From positions 1 to 64,000 of the forward strand of contig VXIS01000039.1 in NCBI GenBank assembly GCA_008704415.1: 64,000 nt of DNA, given 5' to 3'. Below the pieces are notes generated by a model that ran no database searches, had not been told where the DNA came from, and saw nothing but the letters and a program-made list of their open reading frames with translations. The position numbers were made by a program, and so were the translations under genes. Shown here in pieces: positions 9,639 to 20,248 of this stretch. This DNA comes from Sphaerosporella brunnea (lineage: Eukaryota > Ascomycota > Pezizomycetes > Pezizales > Pyronemataceae). Within the stretch, counting starts at the first letter, position 1. Every line of letters begins with the position of its first letter.

Positions 9639-11648
9639 ATGGCCAAAATCGTCATGAGCGACCCGGACAGCTTCGACTATTCAGGTCTTGGGCAGGAACG
9701 GGAGTTCGAGGCGCCAGAGGTCATCCTCACTGCTGAAGAGGTTATGTCGTAAGTTGAACATTTATCGCAAGCGTGCTGCGTTGAATCCCGCTGGTTTAAC
9801 TGTTTGTAGTTCAATCGGACATATAGAACAGATCCTACGTTGTATGCGCACTTTGGTCACCATTGGCGACTGTAAGTAACACGACGGCTTTGTTCGCGAA
9901 CATTACTGACCCGGGTGCAATCAGATTTTACGATGGCTCTGTACGAGCTGTCTGTAGCGCTGAAGCATTATGCGGCCGCCGTTGAGGCTCGTGGCTCTTC
10001 GGAGCCAAACCACAACGTTGCTACTGAAGGGCACGTAATCCGTTCTAGGTGCATCTCGGAAGCGGTAATGTTCTGGGAGAACATTGCCCAGGTCAATGAT
10101 GGTGCTCGCCTGAAGCTCCTCAAGGAGTTTTCTAGTTTCAACCAGAACGCCAACCAATTCTTCGAGCTCCATGCGGCCATGCACTCCCCTACCAAGTACA
10201 TTCCCGCTGGACCCACTGAAAAGGCCGTTTCTCGCAGGAAGTGCCCTTGGAAACTGGGGCAGCAGATCCACCAGGGTAGCAAGGAGATCCCAAGGTGTCC
10301 GTTTATGGCGATGACCCGCGTTTCGAACCCTTCGTCTCACACCCCAAAGTCTGCCGTGTATCGGCACTCCTCCTTGCCCGGTCCCGCGCATGATGGCCCC
10401 ACCGACGAGGCCAAGTTGCAGATCGATCAGAACTTTCGCGCTTTGGAGGATGGCTTCCTCAAGTCCTTCGTCATCGAAGGAACCATGGCAGGTTCCCACC
10501 GGCTTCGGAGCGCTGTGGATATCCTCAAGAAAATGGCGTTCGATGGTCTGAAGGAAGGTGCCGATCTTTTGGATATCGATCTGTCCGGCCAGCTTAATGG
10601 GGAGCCGTCTTCGCCGCTCGGCGGCACCAAACACCGTGAGCGCCACAACCTCGACTGGAGCATTTTTGGCTCCGCTGGAACTAAAAAGGCCCATAAGTCT
10701 AAGGGGCGCGGAAGGGTTTCCGATACTGCTCGACTCCTTGAGAGTTGCCCCTTCTTATCGGGGCTGGACATTGACGCCCTCAATGGAGTGCATGTCAACC
10801 CAGAGCTGCTTCTGGAGTTGATCCACAGGATCGACTGCCTGAAGCAGACAAAAGGTTGCTCGAGTAAGGCGCCTTATCCAGCCACTATGAAAAACATGAT
10901 CGACGATCTCGACGGTGCCTCCGCTCCCCAGAAGAAGCAGCTTACTTCACCCGTTTCATCCTCGAAGACTCCCCAGCAGGAGAAGGCCGACACAGAAAAG
11001 TCTAGCCCCAAAGATGATTCCGCCAAACACCCTAAAAAGGAGGTTCAGGGTGAGGCTCGTAACGATGAGGGTCCCAGCCATCCATTCCAGCGCCTTCCTG
11101 GAACCCGTCTTGCTAGGACCGGCAAATTCATCCAGAAAGATGGCGTCTTCTTGTTCACTCCGGCTGGCAAGAGGAACCACAAAAACACCCAGGCTTCTGC
11201 TGACAAGGAGGGCAGCGATGAAGAGGATGATATCCCTTCTACTACGAAAATGCTTTGGGAATCCCCGTTGGATTCACCCAGCACCTTTTCTTCGGCCCCT
11301 CTCTTCGAACAAGCTGGCGACAAGCTGGATCCTCACACCATTCCTGGACAGCAGGTTGGAAACAAGTTGAACTTCTACACCATTTCTGGAAAGGAGCCTA
11401 ACGCTGGACATTTTAACCGCGAGAAGTTGATTGCCAAGGAAGTCAACAACCCTTTTAACATTTCTGGCAACGCTGGTCCTTTCACCCCCGTCAAGGCTTC
11501 CCAGACTTTCCAGTTTGGCCCTTTGACTCCCGTCAAAGATTCTGACAAGCAGGAGTCGGAGATTGATCGCCTTTTGCAGCTTTACTTCCAGCCCCCTATG
11601 TGTGATGAGGGCAAGCACATTGTCCAGGAGAACGGTTCTCCGAACTAA
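9639..11648 (+). CDS. unrecognised 631-aa protein with TPVK repeats
   Basis: Three exons (9639-9748, 9810-9871, 9925-11648). I do not recognise the family. The first 200 residues are mixed helical (an EEVMSSIGHIEQILRCMRTL segment, then YFTMALYELSVALKHYAAAVEAR), and the rest is largely hydrophilic and probably disordered. Near the C-terminus two internal duplications stand out: residues about 522-548 hold GDKLDPHTIPG and GNKLNFYTISG in tandem, and residues about 575-595 hold GPFTPVKAS and GPLTPVKDS. Each TPVK matches the full CDK phosphorylation consensus S/T-P-x-K. No signal peptide or membrane segment is visible. The introns are canonical and phase-consistent, so the gene model is good although the function is unknown. 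A lineage-restricted protein is likely. The Met at 9654 is an alternative start. Confidence 0.72.
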
Positions 11649-11685
11649 TCCAGCACACTACTAGATTTTTTCGTGATATCTGTTT

Positions 11686-11822
11686 TGTGTGTTCATCTAA
11701 TATCACATACTGAATAAAGGCTGTCATTCTGGTGGTGCATCTTCATCGTGACCTTCCGTGTGTGTTCATCCAAAATCGCACAGTGAATAAAAACTGTCAT
11801 GCTGGTGGTGCGCCTTCATTGC
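11686..11822 (+). repeat. 73-bp tandem duplication containing AATAAA twice
   Basis: Two imperfect copies begin TGTGTGTTCATC at 11686 and 11759 (offset 73 bp) and both end near GGTGGTGC..CTTCAT. Each carries a TGAATAAA polyadenylation-type signal. They lie just after the stop codon at 11648, so the unknown gene probably has two alternative 3' ends. Confidence 0.6.
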
Positions 11823-12047
11823 GAATAGTTATACATTCGCGATGGATTCTGCGGGCAATGCGGTTTACAAAAATCCAGTAATAAATACAGTCATTGCATT
11901 GTGAGCCTTGTGTTACAGGAAACGATGGCTTCGGGAGCAAGCGATGCTGCAAGTCGATCTCCATCTGGCTGATACTGCGATCATAACAAAGATCGGTAGC
12001 AATATACATGGTATTAAACTTCCGCAATAGCCTCTCAAACCCCACTA

Positions 12048-13566
12048 CTACGTCGCCTTAACCCTCTTCCCACCTGCCTCCTCGGCCTCCTCCAACGGCC
12101 TCTTCGGTGCCCCCTTCTCCGCGATCTTCCTAACAATCACCCTATAAGCCCCCCTCAAAATCCTCTTCTCCCCCAGTCTGACCTCCACCGCGGCACGTTC
12201 CCTGCCTTGCAGCTGTCCCTCAGCGAGGATCTTTTCATCCTCCTCCAGGGTAGTAGGGTATTCCCTAGCCCTAGCCTCCAGGATTCTACACAAGACCTCC
12301 GCGACCTTCTCGCTCAGTTTCGGCTTCGGCGTCTTGCCCGCATTTTTATACCTCTTGAACTCGGGCTTGGTGAGAAGAAGGGTGTTGACAACGACCAGCA
12401 TCTCCTCTGGCACCTCCAGTTCCGCCGCCTCAAGATCGAAGGAATCGTCCAGCACGCCTTCCTCGAGGAGGTAGTCGACGCGTTCCTGGCGGTCCTCCTC
12501 CTCGAGTGCACGAGTGGCTTCGCCGACAATGCTTCGCGAGTCCAACTCCACGACGTCATACTGCGCGTAGTGCTCCGTGATGTACCCGTACCGCCGCAAC
12601 AGATCCGAGCGCGGCAGGGGACCGTAGTCATTGAACAGCTCCGCGCCAGCGGAGACGGGGGCAACCGTCTTCATCTCCAATCCGGCGGGGGTTTCAAAGA
12701 GCCGGCAATTGTTCCGGTCCGCATCGGCGTTGAGTAAGTCAGCGAGGGGAACCATGGCTTTGTAATGTTCGTCTTCCTCATCCTCATCTTCCTCCTCTTC
12801 ATCATCCGCCTTATCCTCCTGCCCCGGAACCACAAGATCAAAGCTATAGCTCATAACCACGCTCGCCATCCTATGCGCCGTATCGATAAAATGCCGTTCA
12901 AAGCTTTGACCAGCGGGTATATCCGCGAGTGCCGTATCTTTGAAGATCTCCTCATGCGCGCGTACCACGGGCAGCAGCTTCTCCACAAACGTAGCCTCGG
13001 CATCCTCCTTCCCTATCTTCTTCAACACGGCGCTGCCGCGCAACATAGAGATCTCGGAGGCCGTCCAGTATATCAGCGTGTTGAACTCGCGCGGTAGGAG
13101 GTCGATGTACGGTTTCCAAGCGCTCGAGGCGCGCGTTTCGAAGATGAGGACTAGGATAAGTGCCTGCGGTGGGTCAGTCAATACACACGCAAGCAGTTGA
13201 ATCGGCAGCGGTAGGGAGGCCAGACCAACCACTGGTCCAGCGCAGCTAACACGCCGGGCGGGAGCAGCGAGGACAGGGTAGATGTCTCAGCCGTCAATGC
13301 GCTTTCGCGTGGGAGACGGAACACAAGTTCATCAGCTTCGAGAGGCGAGAGCGCAACTGTAATTGACCATTGACCCTGTCAGACATAGCGGGGGTGGGGG
13401 CGGGCGGCGGGGGAGGCGGGTGCATACCAACTCCGCGACCTGCGCCGGAAGCTCGAAGGTCTGCGAGTGCTACTTTCGGGTTGACTTCGGCGTGCTGGGA
13501 GGCGACGAGCCATTGCATGAATGCCGCATTTTGCTGCTCGAAAACGTCGTCTGTAGTAGTTTCCAT
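12048..13566 (-). CDS. SET-domain protein lysine methyltransferase, Rkm4/SETD6 type
   Basis: Three exons (13566-13428, 13356-13226, 13163-12048) encode 461 aa. The SET domain starts with GAGRGVVAL, which is split by intron 1, and continues to the motifs LLNADADRNNCR (equivalent of the NHS/NHxC core), AELFNDYG and LLRRYGY, where the AdoMet- and lysine-channel residues lie. The C-terminal part is a helical Rubisco-LSMT-type substrate-binding domain. An acidic insert (EEEEDEDEEDE) interrupts the SET domain, as in this subfamily. Yeast Rkm4 monomethylates ribosomal protein Rpl42; the same substrate is likely but inferred. Splicing of exon 2 gives QWLALILVLIFE, joining the I-SET region without a stop. 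The C-terminus is basic (GGKRVKAT), consistent with nuclear entry. Confidence 0.83.
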
Positions 13567-13767
13567 CGCGATTTGCGTTGGAGAAAATAAAACAAACACA
13601 AGGTCGCGATATTCTCGGAGGGAAAAATTTAACGTTTTGCACTAAGATTAACGATGCAACAGGGGGGGTTGCGAATGATTCTCCATGAAGCAATCAAAAG
13701 GCCATAAATCCGTGTCATATGTCATAAGGTATAATGAATGTATCCCCAACTCCAGTTCCACAGCTCC

Positions 13768-14865
13768 TCACCGCCGTCTAGTCTGTCCAAACCCCGTCGT
13801 CTCCCTCCTCGTCGCCCCCGCTGAGCTACTCTCCGCAAAACTCGACCCCCCACCCCCAAAGCCCCTCACGGGTCTGCCACTGCCATACACATACCTCTCC
13901 GCCTCTCTATCCCTATTCCTTCCCATACCAGCCAGGTACGCACCCGTGGCTCCGGCCGCCGCGCCAGTCCAAAATCCCGGCCGCCACCCCTCGCCAGAAG
14001 TTGTGGTAGAAGTGCTTTTGCTGTAGTAGCCGGGCGGGCGCGGATCGTAAGGTGGTGGGGGATCATCGCCGCCTCCGCCACCGAACCAGGGACGTCCATT
14101 GTTGCTCGCGGGTCTGCGTTGCGTAGTCGGACGCGGGGCAGTTGCGCTGTTTTTCCAAGCACCCCAGATAATGATTCCTAGAAACGAGAAGAAGATGATG
14201 GAAAAGAAGAGGCCCCAAATGCCGTTTTCTATTGCAGGCGTTCTGTCAGTGACGATTCCCAGAAGAAGGAGAGGGAGACAAACCGCCTGCTTGTGCGCTT
14301 AGCCGCGAGAAGGAGTTGCCGTATTTCTCGTATCCGGCGTCGGTAAGCCAGAGCCTATACTCCACGCCACAAGATCCTACTGCCATCAGCTCTGTCGGAG
14401 GATGGAGAGGGAAGGGGGAGCGGGAATACATACCCTTCAGGACATAAGGATCCTCAGCGCTATTGTAGCCTTCACACAAAACATCTGTAGACCCGAGCTT
14501 GAAATAACTCGGAACATCCGCTGTGCAACTCCAGCTCATATCTTCATCTCCATAGTCGCTTCCCATATTTGTGCAGCGCATGACATCAACTTCATACAGT
14601 CCCTATATCCATCCATCGCAGTCAGTCACCTCTATCTCTATCTCTATCATTATCGAAGGAGAAACTATGTTCGTACCTTCGCATCACCGCCGACACACTT
14701 CAGCTGTGGGATCGGTGCGAGCCTTCTCCCAGTCGTTTTCTGATCATTGCGCAGCGTGAGCGAGTGCACCTTCGAGAGCAAAACTTTATCGTTTCTTCCG
14801 AACGCGATCGCGGAATCCGTAAAGAGGAGGCCAAATAGGGCCAGCAACGCAGGTCTGAGTTTCAT
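13768..14865 (-). CDS. SARAF-type store-operated calcium entry regulator
   Basis: Four exons (14865-14677, 14602-14434, 14379-14284, 14228-13768) encode 304 aa. It has a signal peptide (MKLRPALLALFGLLFTDSAIA), a Cys-containing lumenal domain (QLKCVGG, VMRCTN, WSCTAD, VLCEGY, SCGVEYRLWLT), one membrane span at about 155-177 (GIWGLFFSIIFFSFLGIIIW) and a Pro/Gly-rich cytosolic tail (GRPWFGGGG, PPPPYDPRPPGYY). This domain order and cysteine pattern are those of SARAF/TMEM66. Animal SARAF sits in the ER and inactivates store-operated Ca2+ entry; the role of the fungal versions is less known. The third intron has a weaker donor (GTTTGT), but it is the only choice that joins SRLSAQAG to the membrane span in frame. 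The gene is divergent from the Pam16-like gene. Confidence 0.82.
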
Positions 14866-15086
14866 CGCGGTTGATCTCTCTCTCTCGCTGGTGTGAGAAG
14901 AAAGAAAGAAAATCACAGCTTATGATAGCTCCCATGCGCCACCTGTCCTCCCCGCCAAACGGCAACTCCCGCGGTAAGGTGAGGTGTACCGAGACCAGGG
15001 TCCAGCTTTTAGCTTCCGAATTCTACAGTAAGGCTGGCTGTTCTAAGTTCAAGATAATCTCCGTGTCGCAAATTCTCACAGTCACC

Positions 15087-15525
15087 ATGGTACCTCGCCC
15101 TCCCCCACTCCCGCGAACCACAACTGACGCCCTCCCCTACGTAGGGAGTCTTCGGCCGCCTGGCGTCCGCCTACCGGCGCACCGTAATAAACGCCTGGGA
15201 AAAAGCGCAAGCCTCGCAACGATACGCGGCGGCGGCGGCGGCTGCTCGCGTCGAGAGCCACAACCAGAAATTGACACTGTCAGAAGCGTGCAAGATCCTG
15301 AACGTAGCGCCGCCACAGGGCGGAAAGATGGATATGGACCTGGTCATGAGCCGGTTTAAGCGATTGTTCGACGTGAACGAGCCCGGGAATGGCGGTAGCT
15401 TCTACCTGCAGTCTAAAGTCCTGAGGGCTAGGCAAAGGATTGAGGAGGAGATTGCGAAGGCGCAGGAGGAGGCTGAGAGGGAAGAAGAGCTGGAGAAGGG
15501 TTGGAAACCGAAGCTGTTTCGGTAA
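15087..15525 (+). CDS. pam16: Pam16/Tim16-like mitochondrial import motor subunit
   Basis: The C-terminal exon (15145-15525) carries the Pam16 J-like domain: LSEACKILNV, PPQGGKMDMDLVMSRFKRLFDVNEP and GGSFYLQSKVLRAR, all conserved in Tim16. Pam16 pairs with the J-protein Pam18 at the TIM23 channel and restrains its stimulation of mtHsp70. The N-terminus is a problem. Orthologues begin with a short hydrophobic segment (MAH-R-type start, then VxxTGxxVFGRAFAEAY). Here GVFGRLASAYRR is preceded by an acceptor at 15144, and the only nearby upstream start is ATG 15087 followed directly by GTACCT. This would make exon 1 the single codon ATG, with a 127-aa product lacking most of the membrane segment. 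An unseen upstream exon is the alternative. The family call is secure; the start is not. Confidence 0.72.
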
Positions 15526-15859
15526 CATAACACTGACGGAGGAGGAAGAAGAGAAGAAGCCTTGTACATAAATTATCAATCTCTAGAGGCGTTAGACCCA
15601 ACGTAAAATATACAATACTTATATGTATAGACCGGTCTATTTATTCTCGCTAAAGGAGCTGATAAAAAATGCCATTCGATCTCGAGCCCTGCCCGTCGCC
15701 ATGGATATCACAGCCACACAGATCGGCCCATCTGAAGGAAACGATATATCTACTACACCAGTCCATCCTCAGCTGCAATGGTAATCCCGCAGCAAACGCA
15801 AGGAAACAAACAGAAACAATCCAAGTCAGCATTGCATTCTAGGAGCCGTAACGATCAAA
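15526..15859. other. convergent 3' spacer pam16/rvs161
   Basis: The 334 bp between two convergent stop codons. AT-rich patches likely hold both 3' UTRs. No gene seen. Confidence 0.4.
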
Positions 15860-16917
15860 CTATGAAGCGCCGGCTATGCTGAGATCACGAATCTCCTGAA
15901 GGACCTGTTCCACTCTCTGATCCAGATGGCCCTGCGCATACTGCTCGCGAGTGTCGGGATCCAAGTACTGCTGCACTTGCGCCATCCGTGAATATGCCTC
16001 TGCGCAGACTATCCTCAAGTCAGCATCCCTTCAACCCCAATTGGCGCCTCCAATGAACATACATCTCAGTTGTATCTTAACCAGGGCTTCGAATGAAGGA
16101 TCAAGGTAAGGTACACGCAGATCGATGAGCTGGGGGATCTCGGTCGTCAACTGATCGTTCAGGGCCTCATAAACCTCCTTTGCCATCTGCGCCTCCTTTT
16201 CCGTCTGCAAAAAGTCAGCCGAGCCTCTCGTGCTCCGCGAAAGAAAACACTCACCCTTGGCAGCTTTGAGGGGTCCTTATCCGGCTTGTCGACCAACTTC
16301 TTAACCTTCGCCCTCATCTGATCATAATCGAGCAGCTTATGGTTCCTCTTCTTGATGCACTCATTGATATCTGGGAAATACGCGCAGAATCTATTTATGG
16401 GCTCCAACACGGTTGTCCGGTAGGGCCCGTCGAGGGACTTAATCGTCTCCGCGTCCAGCTCTTCAACCGCCTGCTTGTACGAGCGACTTACACCGTCGCG
16501 CGTGCCCGCATCGCCGTAGAACGCATCGATCGTTTCGGCAATACGCATTTGACTCGCCGTCATAGCTATTCGCCATCAGCTCACAGCTCAAAGATGCAGC
16601 AGCAAGAGACCAACCTCGCAAAGCGTCCAAATAGCCCTTAGCTTCCTTTTGCAGCTTGTTCGCGGCAGCTTCCATGGTGCGGAAGCGTCTATTGCAGACC
16701 CAAATCAGCGACCCCCACTCCCCCTGTGAAACCTAGAACACTACTTACCGCTCCTCAACTTCATAATCCCGATCATTCGTCTTCTCGATCTGGCCCGCTT
16801 TCATCATCACCTGGACCGTAGTCCGGTTGACGGTTTTTTTGAAGCCTACACTAACGCATCAGTCTAGCCCACGGTGTAGAACGCGCAGGTGGGTTCGAGC
16901 TGACCTGCCCAGCTCAT
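15860..16917 (-). CDS. rvs161: BAR-domain amphiphysin-like protein Rvs161/Hob3
   Basis: Six exons (16917-16905, 16845-16749, 16688-16615, 16565-16255, 16204-16063, 16008-15860) encode 261 aa, the usual Rvs161 length. The first exon is only 13 nt, and the spliced start reads MSWAGFKKTVNRTTVQV, the family signature. The N-BAR domain spans nearly the whole protein: RFRTMEAAANKLQKEAKGYLDALRAMTASQ, RIAETIDAFYGD, then LEPINRFCAYFPDINECIKKRNHKLLDYD and the C-terminal helix FCAEAYSRMAQVQQYL. There is no SH3 domain, which separates it from Rvs167. Rvs161 dimerises with Rvs167 on curved membranes at late endocytic sites. All splice phases agree with conserved residues across each junction. Confidence 0.92.
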
Positions 16918-18600
16918 GGCGGTGGTAGTGTCGTGCAGAGAAGGCAACGGCGGGTGCTGTAGCTACTACTGTTTCCTTTGTCGCGTGTCGAGGGCAGAGT
17001 GCGCGGTGGGGTGGTGGTGGAGAGCAAGGAGCGTGAATAAAGAATGGGAGGTGACAGTGGTGTTGGTTGGAGTTTCTCGAGGGGCGTCGTCGTCGAAGGC
17101 TTGGGTCCTGTGGCAGTGCTTCGTATGTGTGTAACCACAACTTTGCTCTCACTGGGGCTAGACAAGACAACGCTGACGTATGTCGGAGGGAGGAGTTCCC
17201 GGCTGCACGCCCACTTCTTCCCTCATACATGGAGAGTCTCTTCATGGCATAATTCAACTTCTGCATATGACGGTGGAGTACAATTCGTTCCAGAAATACC
17301 CTATGCAGCCGCACAGATTTTCGGGGCATTTAGAACCAAAAATGCAACTGCAGCAAGTGGCTGAAACCTACCAGTAGAGTACTCGAAGAAGAAATCATTG
17401 AGCTCAATTGGAGTTCAAATTGCCAGATCGACAGCTCTTGCCCACCCGCATTTTTTTTGGTTCTAAATGCCTGCCGCGAGTAGAAACGAACAACCCACGA
17501 GTGCATATCAACGTTAACCGCCTGGATACATGTACTAGTACCTCGTACATATCCTCACCCGATTAACATGTCACCTCATACATTTCTCTCGATATAGTAT
17601 ACCGTACTCTTTCTCTCCTGTAAGCCACAGCTGATGTTGATCGTATATCCCGCAGCAGCTCGTGATCAAGGGCTGGGCGGATCATTGTGATTTGTGACGA
17701 GATGCAAAGGGTGCCGAGGCTATGGTGAGTGGTGCTGACTCCTCACCGCGACTACAGCAGCTCCGAAAAAGAGTGTACACAATTGTTATCTGAGAGTGGC
17801 AGTCTATGATGATGATGATCAGGTTTCAACGCTTTGATACCTCTAAGAACAAGCTACGAAACCCACAAAAGTACTCGATATATAGAAAGGTAATTGGTAC
17901 ATAAATTTACATAGAAAAGTTCAGCCACCGTGACCTTCATTGTATTGTAATAGGTAATTCATGTCGTCGTTTCAATCAACGCCCACGTCGTTGAAAGAGG
18001 AAAGGGAGATTTTCCCATACATACGCCTCTCGATAATCCCAATATCCCCATTTGTTTTCTGATCTCTTGAGAAAACACCGCAACACCAACTTCTGCCTAA
18101 CCGCCCCGCCGAGAGGGAAAAAAAATACAAAGATGCAAAAATACACCTGCCTCTGCTGCCAAATACAAGCTTGAAGAAGGTCCCACAAAGCAACCAACGA
18201 ATGAAAACAGGCGTGGCCACCACGCGCAGTATAAACAAAAAAGAAAACATACATACCCACAAAAAAAAAGAAAAAAAAGAAAGAAAAAAGCAAAAAGATG
18301 CCACCAGGAATCGCTCCTTATCCAACGCCATCCCAGATCTCTTACCTAGTAAAACAGAGATAAAATAAACAAACAACCCGTGCAACTAAACGAAAGCACT
18401 AGTAATCTTTTTGAAGAAGAGAATTGTAGTAAGACCTCAGAAAAGAATCTTATTGCCATAACGAATAGAAGCTGAGGTGGCCTCAAAAAAGAGACACTGT
18501 GGTAATTAGGCCAGCGATGAGAGAACTGCAAATGGTAAGGTGAAAACCGCACCGCAGACAACCACATGCCCAGGCTGCTGTAGTTGAAGAGAAAATGATC
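16918..18600. other. spacer between rvs161 promoter and kinase 3' end
   Basis: Intergenic stretch of 1.7 kb. It contains the rvs161 promoter side, a GATGATGATGATC run near 17806-17820 and an A/AG-rich tract at about 18260-18298. Open frames here (for example 17044-17364) have no motif or plausible intron set. I see no RNA gene. Confidence 0.4.
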
Positions 18601-20248
18601 TCAAAATCCTTTCACAAACATCTCAGCACAGATGAAGTCGCTTTCGTGTTGTTTGACGACATACCTTCTTCTCCAGCCTTGCAGAGCTTGATCTCTCTGC
18701 CCCATTCGGACTTGAGGACCTGAGATGCCGTGATTCGACGCGCTGGATTAGGGTCAAGGATAGAATAAATTACATTTCGACATCTCGCCTATTTCAATCA
18801 CTCATTAGTAGCCGTTCCCGGGGAGTCGGGAACAAAGATCTCACTCTATGGAGATTCTCGATAGGTGCATAGCCATCCTCATCTTTCCGGCCTTCGAGAT
18901 ACTTGTCAAAAAACTCGTCCTCTTCCTTTTTGGCCACCCGCCACAGGTGTCTCCCAGTGCGCATGGCCATGTATATTACTCCGGTAGCCCATACGTCTAC
19001 CGCTCGAGGATCGAACTCTTTGTCGGTATACTCTTCCGGCGCTATATACGGAGCGGAGCCACATAGTCCGCAAGTCATGTGTGCTTCCTTTTCCCAAGCC
19101 ATTCGAAAGCACTCGCCATTTCCAAAATCGGTGATCTTAAGGGCACCATTAGGCGTAAGAAGGAGGTTTTCCGGCTTCAGATCTCGGTGTGCAACGCCCA
19201 TCTCGTGCATGTACTCGACGCCGCGCATGAGCTGCTTGAAATAACAATCCGCCTCGGCAACGTCGAGCTTAACTGCGGTTAAGACTAGGGTGTAAAGATC
19301 ACCACCAGCACAGAATTCCATGACCTCACAGTAATCACCCTTTGAGTCCTGCAAGAGATCTAATGTGTGGATGACATTCGGATGTCGTAATGAAGACGAG
19401 ATGCAAAATTCGGAAGTGAGTCGCTTTTGATATTTCCTGGCAGACTCCTGAGGACGGCGGCGGAACTCTTTGACGGCGTAAAGCTGTTCCTGGTGGCCAT
19501 TTTTGGGATCGATTTTGTGCGAAATCCGAACGACACCGAATGCCCCGCGGCCAATAATCTCCTGGCACTTACCGTACTTCTCCACCAAAGTAGCAGAATT
19601 AGGACCACCCTTCTTGTCCTTGTCTGCAAATTTGTCCTTTTCATTTCGAATTTGACCGACCCAGTCGGACATCAGGCTAAGTTCCCCGACACCGTCGTCT
19701 TTCTTTTTCCCGCCCAGCCAGTCCCGTAGCATTCCCGAGAGCTTCTCTTGACGCTTCGCGCTTCGAAGATGGTGCTCGTGGGTGCCATCACTACGCAGAA
19801 CGAACCGCGGCGGTACCGCGTTTTTGCTGTCACCGGTAGACCCGATCGTAGAAGTCGTCACTTTCCTCTGAAGAGAACCTTCCACTGCCTTGCCCTTGCC
19901 AGACATAACGCTAGTATCGGTGTCAGATGCACTGCCATCTGCGGGGGGACGAGTCGACGGCGGTCTGGAATCTTCCTTCGACTTGCTGGTCTGCGAAAAC
20001 ATGCGCTGCAACCTAGAAGATATTGATTTCTTTTCTGAGGCTGGTGTAGCTGAGAAGACAATGCCCGCGGGGATGGGGGCGACACCCTGAGCTGAACTTG
20101 CATGGGAGCGGACGGGCTGCAAAACGGGGGAACTGGCAGCGGATGGGGCTGCAGAAGGGGCCGCCGAGGAGATGGGACTGATGAGCGGCGGGGTCTTCGA
20201 GCCGGGCTGATTTTTTTGGCCGTTCGCTTGCAGGGGCGGTTCAACCAT
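18601..20248 (-). CDS. Ser/Thr kinase of the Hal4/Sat4 (Npr1-like) family
   Basis: Three exons (20248-18845, 18788-18665, 18608-18601), 511 aa. Residues 1-220 are a Ser/Pro-rich regulatory region, followed by the kinase domain: glycine loop GRGAFGVV (233-240), catalytic Lys260 in [14 protein letters not shown] (354-361), DFG (374-376) and an APEEY activation-end motif. The C-terminal exons restore [24 protein letters not shown] and the ending [16 protein letters not shown], typical of Hal4/Sat4; the last coding exon is just 8 nt. All catalytic residues are present. Yeast Hal4 and Hal5 stabilise the Trk potassium transporters at the plasma membrane and affect salt tolerance. That role is likely by family but not proven for filamentous fungi. 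Confidence 0.87.

Noticed and set aside
12207..12737. 176-codon plus-strand open frame
   Set aside because: Antisense to the last exon of the SET methyltransferase, which has clear domain motifs.
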